Source: Streptomyces regalis (GTDB lineage: Bacteria > Actinomycetota > Actinomycetes > Streptomycetales > Streptomycetaceae). From it: a DNA stretch of 41,480 nucleotides. Both the position numbers and the translations under genes were made by a program. Below the pieces are notes generated by a model that did not search any database, was not told where the DNA came from, and was given only the letters and a program-made list of their open reading frames with translations. The DNA lies in assembly GCF_001509475.1 (NCBI RefSeq), contig NZ_LLZG01000401.1, forward strand, positions 1 to 41,480. Reading direction: 5' to 3'. Positions 1 to 10,055 of this stretch are shown piece after piece; the stretch's first letter is position 1; each line of letters starts with the position of its first letter.

Positions 1-195
1 CCAAGGAGAGCCCCCACTTCCGCCCGGAACACGGCACGACGCCCGGCAGCCTCACCCGCCATGACGCGCGGCTCATAGAGCACGGCCGACATCCCGCCCG
101 GCAGAACCTCAGCAAGCACCAACCCCGGGCCCACACCCAGCCAGGCCAGCACACCGACACCCCACGCCGCCGCGTCCGGCAGGGCGAACCCTCCC
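1..195 (-). pseudogene. 3' fragment of a duplicated FGGY carbohydrate kinase
   Basis: Bases 1-195 align without gaps to bases 249-443, the 3' part of the intact kinase next door, at about 85 percent identity (I count about 30 differences by eye). Read on the minus strand it gives an open stretch starting ALPDAAAWGVGVLAW and continuing through LYEPRV and GEAAGRR, matching the kinase C-terminus (ALPDATALGVGALAR, LYEPRV, GEAAGRR). Homology stops near 196, so the first 400 or so codons are absent. The fragment runs off the left edge of the window, so its stop codon is not visible. About half of the differences are G to A on the plus strand, which suggests decay rather than selection. It is a relic of a tandem duplication or of a second kinase. 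Confidence 0.75.
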
Positions 196-223
196 ACCCG
201 ACCACAACGCGCGGCCGCCCCCC

Positions 224-1675
224 TCATACGGACGCCCCGCCCGTCCCACCAAGGAGAGCCCCCACTTCCGCCCGGAACGCCGCACGCCGCCCGGCAGCCT
301 CACCCGCCGTGACGCGCGGCTCGTAGAGCGCCGCCGGCTTCCCGTCCGGCAGAGCCTCAGCGAGCGTCAGGCACGGCTCCACGCCCAGCCGGGCCAGCGC
401 GCCGACGCCCAGTGCGGTCGCGTCGGGCAGGGCGGAGACCTCCACGGGGCGTTGCAGCAGGTCGGCCTGGGTCTGCATGAGGAGGGCCGAGCGGGTCAGA
501 CCGCCGTCGACTCGCAGCACCCGCAGGGCGGTGCCGAGGTCGGTCTCGGTCGCGTCGGCGAGTTCGGCGACCTGGGCGGCGATGCCCTCGCACAGTGCGC
601 GCACCAGGTGTCCGGCGCCCGTGTCGAGGCCCAGTCCGGTGAGCGAACCGCGCAGGTCACCGCGCCACCAGGGGGCGGCGAGACCGGCCAGGGCGGGCAC
701 GAAGGTGACTCCGCCGCTGTCCGGCACCGTGGCGCCCACCACGTCGAGGTCGGCGGCGCCCTTGATGACGCCGAGGTCGGTGAGCCAGCCGACGGCGGAC
801 GCGGCCGTGTACACCTGGCCGTCGAGGCAGTAGTCGGTGCGTCCGGCGAGCCGCCAGGCGACACAGCTGACCAGGCCGGAGGCGGTGCGCCGGGGCGTGT
901 CACCGGTGTGGGCGAGGAGGAAGGCGCCGGTTCCGTAGGTGCACTTGGCGCCGCCCGGGTCGGTGACGCGCTGGGCGAGGAGGGCGGCCTGCTGGTCGAC
1001 GAGGAGGCCGGTGAGCGGGATCTCAGGGCCGTCGAAGGCGGTCGTCGTGCCGACCGGGGTGGCGCAGTCGACGACGTCAGGGAGCCGTTCGTCCGAGAGT
1101 CCGTAGAGGTCGAGCGCGCGGTCCGACCAGTCGGCCCGGTCGAGGTCGAGGAGTTGGGTACGGCCTGCGGTGGCGGCGTCCGTGACATACGCGCCGGTGA
1201 GCCGGTGGACGAGCCAGGCGTCGCTGGTGGTGACGACCCCGTCGCGGGTCAGATGGCGTCGTATCCAGGCCATCTTGGAGGCGGCGAAGTACGGGTCGAG
1301 GGGCAGGCCGGTCAGTCGGCGTAACTCGTCGGCGTGCGGGGCGAGTTCCGCGCACACCGTCTCGGCGCGACGATCCTGCCACACCAGCGCGTCGGTCAGC
1401 GGGCGGCCGGTGCCGGGGTCCCAGGCGAGCACGGTCTCGCCCTGGTTGGCGAGGCCCAGCGCCACGACGGGTTCGCGGGCCTCGGCCAGCGCGCGGTTTC
1501 CGGCCTCGACGACCGAGGCGTACAGCTCGTGGGGGTCGACCTCCACCAGGCCGCCGGGCAGATGGCGGGGGTGGACGGCGGTGAATCCGGTGCCGATGAC
1601 GCCGCGTTCGGGGCAGACGACGAGGGCCTTGGTGCCGGAGGTCCCCTGGTCGATCGCGAGCACCGGACCTGTCAT
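224..1675 (-). CDS. FGGY-family carbohydrate kinase
   Basis: This 483-aa cytoplasmic ATP-dependent kinase of the FGGY family (glycerol kinase, xylulokinase and relatives) would phosphorylate a sugar or polyol. The N-terminal phosphate loop (LAIDQGTSGTKALVV) and the glycerol-kinase-like GLANQGETVLAWD and VWQDRRAE segments are present. The second ATPase half carries CTYGTGAFLLAHTG and LRVDGGLTRS, the adenosine-binding region. Length fits the family. ATG 1675 is preceded by a good GGGAGAGGT ribosome site. Substrate cannot be set from sequence; the GTGAFLL and GGLT blocks lean toward glycerol-kinase-like enzymes, but no glycerol facilitator or glycerol-3-phosphate dehydrogenase is nearby. Codon 118 (1322-1324) is TTA, so full translation should need the bldA leucyl-tRNA. 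The 3' end is partly duplicated at 1-195. Confidence 0.9.
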   Translation of the reverse strand: MTGPVLAIDQGTSGTKALVVCPERGVIGTGFTAVHPRHLPGGLVEVDPHELYASVVEAGNRALAEAREPVVALGLANQGETVLAWDPGTGRPLTDALVWQDRRAETVCAELAPHADELRRLTGLPLDPYFAASKMAWIRRHLTRDGVVTTSDAWLVHRLTGAYVTDAATAGRTQLLDLDRADWSDRALDLYGLSDERLPDVVDCATPVGTTTAFDGPEIPLTGLLVDQQAALLAQRVTDPGGAKCTYGTGAFLLAHTGDTPRRTASGLVSCVAWRLAGRTDYCLDGQVYTAASAVGWLTDLGVIKGAADLDVVGATVPDSGGVTFVPALAGLAAPWWRGDLRGSLTGLGLDTGAGHLVRALCEGIAAQVAELADATETDLGTALRVLRVDGGLTRSALLMQTQADLLQRPVEVSALPDATALGVGALARLGVEPCLTLAEALPDGKPAALYEPRVTAGEAAGRRAAFRAEVGALLGGTGGASV

Positions 1676-2053
1676 GGCACCTCTCCCCGTCGACTCCCGC
1701 GACGCCCTCGACTGTCTCGGCCGCCTCGGCGATCACCCGCGCCAGCCTGCCGCCGGGGTGCGCGGGCGTCAAGCGGCGCTCTGCGTACCCAGGCCGTGGG
1801 CGGCAAGTGCCCCTTCGCCCACCGGCTGTCGGCGGAGAATGCCCGAAACCGGCCCAAGACGCCGTCCGGGCGCCGATCCTGGTACGAACACCTGTGCCCG
1901 ATACGGCAGGATGAGCCCTCGTGCCGGCCTCGGGGGACGGGTGGCCGACACGATGGCACATCGCGGAAAACGAGCAGGTGACAACGTGACGAGACTTCAC
2001 ATCCGGCCGTCGGCGAAGGGGTTCGCCGCAGCTCTTCACCACGGAGGCGACCG
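1676..2053. promoter_or_regulatory. Divergent intergenic region, kinase / mscS
   Basis: The 378 bases between the divergent kinase and MscS genes hold no convincing protein gene. Promoters for both must lie here, but no clear -10/-35 pair or operator stands out by eye. The only extra item is the tiny reading frame overlapping the mscS start, listed separately. Confidence 0.4.
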
Positions 2054-2057
2054 GTGA
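1986..2057 (+). CDS. Possible 23-codon upstream ORF overlapping the mscS start
   Basis: A GTG at 1986 follows an AGGTGA ribosome-site-like stretch (1976-1981) and opens 23 codons (VTRLHIRPSAKGFAAALHHG and three more residues). Its TGA (2055-2057) overlaps the GTG start of the channel gene (2054), the arrangement used for translational coupling. No homology is recognised. It may be chance. Confidence 0.2.
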   Translation: MTRLHIRPSAKGFAAALHHGGDR

Positions 2058-3148
2058 AGCGAGCGCTCATTGTGGACGACCTGGTCATCGCCGGGATCGC
2101 GCTGGCGGCGGGGCTGCTCGCGGCCTTCCTGCTGCGCATGCTGCTGCGCTGGCTCGGCAAGCACGCCGACCGCACCCGCTGGAGCGGCGACGACCTCATC
2201 GTGGACACGCTGCGGACCGTGGTGCCCTGGGCGGCGTTCCTCGGCGGCGCGGCCTCCGCGGGCGCGGCGCTGCCGCTGACCCGGACGGTCCAGCACAACG
2301 TCAACAAGACCTTGACCGTGCTGCTCATCTTCGTCGTGACGCTGGCGGTGGCCCGTGGCGTCGCCGGACTGATGCGGACGGTCACCCAGTCCCGCCCCGG
2401 CGTCGCCGGCTCGGCCACGATCTTCGTCAACATCACCCGGATCCTGGTCCTGGCCATCGGCTTCCTGGTGGTGCTCCAGACCCTGGGCATCTCCATAGCG
2501 CCCCTGCTCACCGCCCTGGGCGTCGGCGGTCTGGCGGTCGCGCTCGCCCTGCAGGACACGCTCGCCAACCTCTTCGCGGGCATCCACATCCTCGCCTCCA
2601 AGACCGTCCAGCCCGGCGACTACATCCGGCTGGCCAGCGGCGAGGAGGGCTATGTCGAGGACATCAACTGGCGCCAGACGACCGTACGCGCGCTCTCCAA
2701 CAACCTGATCGTCATCCCCAACGGGGAGCTCGCGAAGACGAACATGACCAACTTCATGCGCCCCGAGCAGGAGTTGACGATCCTGGTCCAGGTCGGCGTC
2801 GCCTACGACAGCGACCTGGACCACGTGGAGCGGGTGACCAACGAGGTCATCGGCGAGGTGATGACCGAGGTCGAGGGCGCCCTCCCGGACCACGAGCCGA
2901 TCATCCGCTTCCACACCTTCGGCGACTCCCGGATCGGCTTCACGGTCATCCTGGGCGTCGGTGAGTTCAGCGACCAGTACCGGATCAAGCACGAGTTCAT
3001 CAAGCGCCTGCACAAGCGCTACCGCCGGGAGGGCATCCGCATCCCGGCGCCCACGCGGACGGTGGCGATCCAGCAGGGCACGGTGGCGATACCGCAGCAG
3101 CGCCTCCCCGAAGAGGCGGACGAAGTGGCCTCCGTCCGCCTCGACTGA
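2054..3148 (+). CDS. MscS-family small-conductance mechanosensitive channel
   Basis: This 364-aa membrane protein is a mechanosensitive ion channel of the MscS family, which releases solutes when hypo-osmotic shock stretches the membrane. Hydrophobic segments lie at about residues 8-30, 55-75, 88-105 and 128-150. They are followed by the pore helix and beta domain signature: GISIAPLLTALGVGGLAVAL, then ALQDTLANLFAGIHI, then the conserved soluble region around GDYIRL, GYVEDINWRQT and VIPNGELAKT. The soluble C-terminal alpha/beta domain runs to the end. GTG 2054 is chosen because GGAGG lies at 2043-2047 with normal spacing and the upstream frame holds no better start. It is convergent with the M1 peptidase gene, 15 bases away. 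Gating and ion preference cannot be read from sequence. Confidence 0.93.
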   Translation: MKRALIVDDLVIAGIALAAGLLAAFLLRMLLRWLGKHADRTRWSGDDLIVDTLRTVVPWAAFLGGAASAGAALPLTRTVQHNVNKTLTVLLIFVVTLAVARGVAGLMRTVTQSRPGVAGSATIFVNITRILVLAIGFLVVLQTLGISIAPLLTALGVGGLAVALALQDTLANLFAGIHILASKTVQPGDYIRLASGEEGYVEDINWRQTTVRALSNNLIVIPNGELAKTNMTNFMRPEQELTILVQVGVAYDSDLDHVERVTNEVIGEVMTEVEGALPDHEPIIRFHTFGDSRIGFTVILGVGEFSDQYRIKHEFIKRLHKRYRREGIRIPAPTRTVAIQQGTVAIPQQRLPEEADEVASVRLD

Positions 3149-3163
3149 CGTACCCGGACGTCG

Positions 3164-4729
3164 CTACAGGGTGGCCGAGCTCTCGTGGTGGTCGGCACCC
3201 TTGCGGCGGCGCGGCGCGGTGAGCGCCGGGTTCACCGGGGTGACCGTCCAGTCCGGGTGCCCGGGCATCCGCGGCGTCTTCGTGCCGTACAACCAGTCCC
3301 GAAGGAATCCGGACAGGTCCTGGCCGGTGACCTCCGAGGCGACGGCGATGTAGTCCTCCGTCGACGCCGAGGAGTTGCGGTACCGGGCGAGGAAGGCACG
3401 CTCAAGCGCGCTGAAGGGCTCCTCGCCGACGAGATTGCGCAGCGCGTACAGGACGAGAACGCCGCCCAGATAGCGCTGGCCTTCGAAGAGGTTCGCCGCG
3501 TTCGGCGCCGCGACCGGCCCCCAGTCATGGCGCCACTGGTCGCCCTGCGCGTAGGTGTTCTTCATCCGGGCTTCCAAGGTTGTCATGCCCAGGGAGTCGG
3601 GCCAGCCGCGCTCATAGCGGTAGAGCAGCCCGTAGAAGTCGGCGTGTCCCTCGTTGAGCCACAGGTCGGCCCAGGTGGCGGGGCTGACGCTGTTGCCGAA
3701 GTAGGAGTGGACCAGCTCGTGCATCATGTGCGAGCCGATCTTCTTCTCCTCCTGGAGCAGATACTTCGGCCGGTAGATGGTGAGGGTCTGCGTCTCCAGA
3801 CCGGTGAAACCGAAGGGCTCCGCGGCGTCGGAGTTGCAGGGCAGCAGTCCGTACGTCTCGAAGGGGTACGCCCCGAGCCGCGCCTCCACCCATTCCACCA
3901 GCTTCGGCGTCAGCGCGAGCGCGGGCTCCAGCGCCTCGGCGCGCGCGGCCGGGACGACGTCCCGCAGGGGGAGCCCGTGCGGGCCCTGCCGGTCCTTCAC
4001 CACGTAGTCGCCGACCGTGATCTGCACCAGTTCCGTCGCCATGGGCTCGCGGGAGCGGTACGTGTACGCCGTACGGCCGCCCGACAGGCTCTCGGTGCGC
4101 ACGAGCAGGCCGCTCGCCACGCCGCGCAGGCCGACTGGGACCGTGAGGCGGAAGGTGAAGTCGGCCTTGTCGGAGGGGTGGTCGTTGCAGGGGAAGACGG
4201 TGTGCGCCGAGTCCGCCTGGCACGCCACCGCGAACCCGTCGAGCGTGTCGACCCAGCCGGTGTGCGGCAGGGCACGGCGCGGGTCCGCCGAGTACTCGAC
4301 GCACACGGTGACCGCGCACTTGGCGGGCAGGGTCCGCGCGGGCGTTATGCGCAGCTTCTCGTCCACCTGCTCGAACGTCGCCGTACGGCCGCCGACGCGG
4401 ACGGAGTGGATGTCGAGGCCGAGGCCGTCGAGGGAGAAGCGGGTCAGGGCCTGGGTGGTGCGGATCTTCAGGGTCGCGGTGGCGTCGACCAGGCGGGTCG
4501 TGGCGTCGTAGGAGAAGTCGAGGTGGTAGGCGGCGACGCGGTAGCCGTCGTTGCCGAGGGCCGGGTAGACGGTGTCGCCGAGGGTCTCGGGGCCCGGGCC
4601 GCCGGAGGTCCTGGGGGCCGACGTCCCCGTGCGCGTCGGCGTGGCGTGGGCCGAGGGCGCGGTGGTCAGGGCCGCCGCGGTTCCGATGAGAGCGGCCGCG
4701 GGGGCCGTCACTCGGGTGCGATATCTCAT
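3164..4729 (-). CDS. Secreted M1-family zinc aminopeptidase
   Basis: This 521-aa protein is an M1 (gluzincin) metallopeptidase that would trim N-terminal residues from peptides. An N-terminal signal peptide is visible (RYRTRVTAP, a hydrophobic alanine-rich core, then a cut near SAHA). The M1 N-terminal beta domain runs to about residue 245. The catalytic domain carries HELVH (zinc ligands H337 and H341, general base E338) and the downstream third ligand E360 in LWLNEGHADF. The GxMEN exopeptidase loop appears as GFTGLETQTL, with E312 replacing the usual glutamate position in a modified loop. It is shorter than classic aminopeptidase N (about 850 aa) and ends after a short helical tail, as in the small secreted actinobacterial M1 forms. 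The gene is divergent from icd. It is most likely extracellular. Confidence 0.9.
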   Translation of the reverse strand: MRYRTRVTAPAAALIGTAAALTTAPSAHATPTRTGTSAPRTSGGPGPETLGDTVYPALGNDGYRVAAYHLDFSYDATTRLVDATATLKIRTTQALTRFSLDGLGLDIHSVRVGGRTATFEQVDEKLRITPARTLPAKCAVTVCVEYSADPRRALPHTGWVDTLDGFAVACQADSAHTVFPCNDHPSDKADFTFRLTVPVGLRGVASGLLVRTESLSGGRTAYTYRSREPMATELVQITVGDYVVKDRQGPHGLPLRDVVPAARAEALEPALALTPKLVEWVEARLGAYPFETYGLLPCNSDAAEPFGFTGLETQTLTIYRPKYLLQEEKKIGSHMMHELVHSYFGNSVSPATWADLWLNEGHADFYGLLYRYERGWPDSLGMTTLEARMKNTYAQGDQWRHDWGPVAAPNAANLFEGQRYLGGVLVLYALRNLVGEEPFSALERAFLARYRNSSASTEDYIAVASEVTGQDLSGFLRDWLYGTKTPRMPGHPDWTVTPVNPALTAPRRRKGADHHESSATL

Positions 4730-4797
4730 GGTCCGCTTTCGCTGGGGCAGGCCGGGTGGTCAGGACCGGCCGCCGGATCGGTGATCTCCCTACATGA

Positions 4798-7185
<2,388 letters not shown>

Positions 7186-7206
7186 CGCACCCCCGCTCCC
7201 AGGCTC

Positions 7207-7237
7207 CGCCCCGGCCGACACCACGTCTGCCGGGGCG
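7207..7237. terminator. Stem-loop terminator after icd
   Basis: CGCCCCGG (7207-7214) pairs perfectly with CCGGGGCG (7230-7237) around a 15-base loop. It lies 22 bases after the icd stop and 18 bases before the stop of the convergent AlkX gene, so it could terminate both. There is no U-tract, which is usual in Streptomyces. Confidence 0.6.
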
Positions 7238-7254
7238 CAGTCGTGTCCGCTCAC

Positions 7255-8370
7255 TCAGGCGGGCAGCAAGAGCTCCACCTCCAGCCAGCGGGCCAGGTCC
7301 TCGAGCTCCGTGCGGATCTCCACGCTCATGGTCTTCGTGAACGGCACATCCTCATGGATGGCGTTCACCCGCAGCACCCCCGCCTTGCGGTCGGCGGTGG
7401 CGTCGAGCTTGCCCACCAGCCGGTCGCCGTACAGGATCGGCAGCGCGAAGTATCCCCAGCGGCGCTTGGCGACCGGCTTGTACATCTCCAACTGGTAGTC
7501 GAAGCCGAAGAGTTCGGTGGTCCGCTTGCGGTCATGGATCAGCCGGTCGAAGGGCGACAGCAGAGCCGCCCGCCCCGCGAACGGCTGCCCCAACCGGTCC
7601 GGATCGACACGCCACTCACCCCGCACGCCCTCGACGACGGCCGGCTCACCGGCCTCCCCCACGTCCGCCGGCTCGACCTGGCACTCCGGCCCTCGCGCGC
7701 GGGCGATACCCAACGCCCGCAGCCGCCGCTCGTCCCGGATGCGCAGCGCCTCCTCGACAGGTACCGCGGGGGCGTCGGGGTAGACCCGCTCGGCCAGGTC
7801 CCAAAGCCGATCCCCGCCGCGGCGTCCGGCCACGGCGACCTCCCCGCGCTGCACCATCAGCTCCAGGAGCTTGGTGACATTGCGATTGTTGGTCCACCCG
7901 CTCGACTTCCACGGCAGTTCGCAGGTGTCGGGCAACTCGCGGGAGGGCAGCGGCCCTGCGGCGCCGAGCCGGTCGAGTATGTCCCGGCGGCAGGCGTCGT
8001 TGGCCGCCACCCACTTACGGTGATACTCACGCCAGGAGGACGGCGTCCCCCGCTCGGGCCACTCGGCCATCTCGGCGCGGTACAGCGCGAGATCCTCACC
8101 GGGCCGGATCATCGCCTGCAACTCCAGCAGCGTCCGGTCGGCGAGGGCAGCAGTCAGGTCGGCCGGCGAGTAACCGGCGGACCCGAGCCGACTCCAAGCG
8201 ACGAGATCGGCGTTGGGCGCGACAGCGGCGGTCGGGTCGACCTGCAGCAGGGTCAGCCGCCGTACGACATCGAGCAGCCCGGCCGGCCGGGAGCGGTCCA
8301 GCAGTTGGGCGCGCACGGCGATGCGGCGGGCGTCGGTACGGGAGAGTTCGTGGACGGTCATCCGCGTCAC
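7255..8370 (-). CDS. AlkX/YcaQ-type winged-helix DNA glycosylase (HTH_42)
   Basis: This 371-aa protein belongs to the HTH_42 superfamily (AlkZ/AlkX, E. coli YcaQ), made of tandem winged helices. Known members remove bulky N7-alkylguanine lesions and unhook interstrand DNA crosslinks. The N-terminus carries LLQVDPT. The Q-hydrophobic-D catalytic motif marks the AlkX/YcaQ branch, whereas AlkZ has QxQ. Further family blocks are WSRLG, YRAEM, YHRKWVAAND, NNRNVTKLLELMVQRGEVAVAGR, LLSPFDRLIHDRKRT and GKLDATADRK. Start choice: GTG 8370 overlaps the TGA of the upstream gene (GTGA), suggesting coupling; ATG 8361 is an alternative. Activity on natural crosslinkers is inferred from the family. The host could use it for general alkylation repair or self-protection. 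Confidence 0.88.
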   Translation of the reverse strand: MTRMTVHELSRTDARRIAVRAQLLDRSRPAGLLDVVRRLTLLQVDPTAAVAPNADLVAWSRLGSAGYSPADLTAALADRTLLELQAMIRPGEDLALYRAEMAEWPERGTPSSWREYHRKWVAANDACRRDILDRLGAAGPLPSRELPDTCELPWKSSGWTNNRNVTKLLELMVQRGEVAVAGRRGGDRLWDLAERVYPDAPAVPVEEALRIRDERRLRALGIARARGPECQVEPADVGEAGEPAVVEGVRGEWRVDPDRLGQPFAGRAALLSPFDRLIHDRKRTTELFGFDYQLEMYKPVAKRRWGYFALPILYGDRLVGKLDATADRKAGVLRVNAIHEDVPFTKTMSVEIRTELEDLARWLEVELLLPA

Positions 8371-8696
8371 CAGTCCCGCGTGGCGATCAGTTCCTCATCG
8401 TCCGCGTCCGCGAATCCATAGGCATGGGCCACGAACCAGAAGTCCCCGGCTATCTCCTCGCGGGCCACGGTCTCGATGTCGAAGTCGTCGTCCTGCAGAG
8501 CGTTGAACTCGTCGGTGGCCGCCTGGGTCAGGACGTACAGCGCGGCCAGGTCTGCGGGCCGCTCCGCCTCGATGCGCTCGCACAGCCGCAGCAGGATCGC
8601 CTTGCCCCGGTCCACCACGTGGTCGGGGTAGTAGCCGTCCGCATACAGGGCTGTGAGGAACGGGTGCGCGGTCACCTGCTGGTTGCCGATGTTCAT
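8367..8696 (-). CDS. DUF5713 family protein
   Basis: This 109-aa acidic cytoplasmic protein matches the DUF5713 family by its pattern: HPFLTALYADGYYPDHVVDR near the start, KAILLRLCERIE, LTQAATDEFNALQ and the C-terminal HAYGFADADDEELIATRDW. The function of this family is unknown to me. ATG 8696 is the natural start and gives the full family length; the longer upstream frame has no support. Its TGA overlaps the GTG of the AlkX gene, so the two are probably one transcript. It is divergent from the N-formylglutamate amidohydrolase. Confidence 0.85.
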   Translation of the reverse strand: MNIGNQQVTAHPFLTALYADGYYPDHVVDRGKAILLRLCERIEAERPADLAALYVLTQAATDEFNALQDDDFDIETVAREEIAGDFWFVAHAYGFADADDEELIATRDW

Positions 8697-8744
8697 GCTG
8701 TGATGGTGCACCACGCCACTGACAACGCCCCGGGAGCAGCCGTC

Positions 8745-9542
8745 ATGACCTCTGCCGTGCCGTCGTTCGAGTTGCTCCCCGGAGCCGACGCATCGCCGGT
8801 GATCCTGCATGTGCCGCACTCGGCGCGGGAGATACCGCCGCAGGTGCGCGCGGGGATCGTGCTGGACGACTTCGCGCTGGAGCGGGAGCTGGACCACATC
8901 GTGGACGCGCACACCGCTGAGCTCGCGGAAGAGGCGGCCGGGGCGTCGAGGGTGACCCCGTGGCGGTTCGTCAACCGGCTCTCGCGGCTGGTCGTCGACC
9001 CGGAGCGGTTCCCGGACGAGCGGGAGGAGATGCTGGCCGTGGGTATGGGTGCCGTCTATACGCGGACCACGCACAAGGCACCGTTGAGGCCTGCGGACGC
9101 CGACCCCGAACCCCTCATCGAGCGGTACTTCCGGCCGTACGCGAAGGCCATGTCGGACGCCGTGGCCGATCGCCTCGCCGTCACTGGGCGGGCCGTGATC
9201 ATCGACATCCACTCCTATCCGACCGCCCGGCTCCCCTACGAGCTGCACGGTGAGGGCCCGCGGCCGCCGGTCTGCCTGGGCACCGACTCCTTCCACACGC
9301 CGCCCGAACTGCTCGCCGCGGCCCGGGAGGCGTTCGCCCCGTGCGGGGAGACAGGGCTCGACAGCCCGTTCGGCGGTACGTACGTCCCGTTGGAGTTCTA
9401 CGGCACCGAGCCCCGGGTGGCCGCCCTGATGATCGAGATCCGCCGGGACACGTACATGGCGGAGCCGGGCGGTCCGGCCGGTCCCGGACTCACCCGGCTC
9501 ACGCAGGCGCTGGCAGCACTGGTGGACGCCGCCTCCCGCTGA
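8745..9542 (+). CDS. N-formylglutamate amidohydrolase family protein
   Basis: This 265-aa cytoplasmic hydrolase matches the N-formylglutamate amidohydrolase (HutG/FGase) family, which releases formate from N-formyl-L-glutamate at the end of one histidine degradation route. Visible blocks are VILHVPHSAREIPP (with the metal-binding HxPH-type segment), ELDHIVDAHT, NRLSRLVVDPERFPDE, VIIDIHSYP and the C-terminal ALMIEIRRDTYM. ATG 8745 is chosen because GGGAG lies 8 bases upstream. An in-frame ATG at 8703 would overlap the divergent promoter. No other hut genes are close, so the histidine link is by family only; such proteins can act on other N-acyl amino acids. Confidence 0.85.
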   Translation: MTSAVPSFELLPGADASPVILHVPHSAREIPPQVRAGIVLDDFALERELDHIVDAHTAELAEEAAGASRVTPWRFVNRLSRLVVDPERFPDEREEMLAVGMGAVYTRTTHKAPLRPADADPEPLIERYFRPYAKAMSDAVADRLAVTGRAVIIDIHSYPTARLPYELHGEGPRPPVCLGTDSFHTPPELLAAAREAFAPCGETGLDSPFGGTYVPLEFYGTEPRVAALMIEIRRDTYMAEPGGPAGPGLTRLTQALAALVDAASR

Positions 9543-9551
9543 CGCGGCGCG

Positions 9552-10055
9552 TCAGGCCCGCAGCCACTCCGTGACCACGACCTCCCCGCCGGTCCGCAGC
9601 CGCAGGGCGAAGGGGCCGCTCGGCGGTGCGTCGCTGCTGAAGCGGCCCATGGCGTCGGCCACGACCGGTGTGGCCGTCTGCGGGCCGCCGAGCACCTCGA
9701 TCCGCGCCTGCTGCGGCGGCAGCACCTGCCCCATCAGCCCCTGCGCGCTCACCTCCACATCGACGGTCACCTCGCCGGCCCGGAAGGTCAGCATCCGCGG
9801 CACGTCCGTCGCCCCCCTGACCGGAATGGCGTCCACCACCGAGTCGAACGTCAACTCGGCGATACGGGCGTCGAGGTCGTGCAGGGCGAAGGCCGCGACG
9901 GCGCTCTGCCGCAGCTGGGCAGGGACGGGGTCCAGGATGGCGGCGGCCTGGCGGAGCTCCTCCTCCAGCAGCTCGACGTCGAAGCCGTCGTCGCCCAGGG
10001 ACCGTTCGCCGAGGGGCTCTTCGTCCGTCACTTCGTCGTGCATGTCGTCGTTCAC
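9552..10055 (-). CDS. Two-part acidic protein of the sigma/CHAT locus; possible sigma partner
   Basis: This 167-aa protein is not a family I can name. Residues 1-35 are very acidic. Residues about 25-70 are helical (LLEEELRQAAAILDPVPAQLRQSAVAAFALHDLDARIAEL), a pattern seen in small proteins paired with sigma factors. Residues about 85-167 are beta-rich (LTFRAGEVTVDVEV, GQVLPPQQARIEV, then ADAMGRFSSDAPPSGPFALRL), like a carboxypeptidase-regulatory or transthyretin-type beta domain. There is no membrane segment and no HxxxCxxC zinc anti-sigma motif; the protein has no cysteine at all. The GTG start overlaps the sigma-factor TGA (GTGA), so the two are made together. Position and coupling suggest it binds and controls the sigma factor, but this is inference. 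Confidence 0.75.
   Translation of the reverse strand: MNDDMHDEVTDEEPLGERSLGDDGFDVELLEEELRQAAAILDPVPAQLRQSAVAAFALHDLDARIAELTFDSVVDAIPVRGATDVPRMLTFRAGEVTVDVEVSAQGLMGQVLPPQQARIEVLGGPQTATPVVADAMGRFSSDAPPSGPFALRLRTGGEVVVTEWLRA

Noticed and set aside
2036..3013. 325-codon frame antisense to mscS
   Set aside because: D/G/L/R-rich shadow of a well-conserved MscS gene; no own ribosome site or motif.
9552..10055. Classical zinc anti-sigma factor
   Set aside because: The HxxxCxxC motif and any membrane segment are absent; the protein has no cysteine. Only a looser sigma-partner role is proposed.
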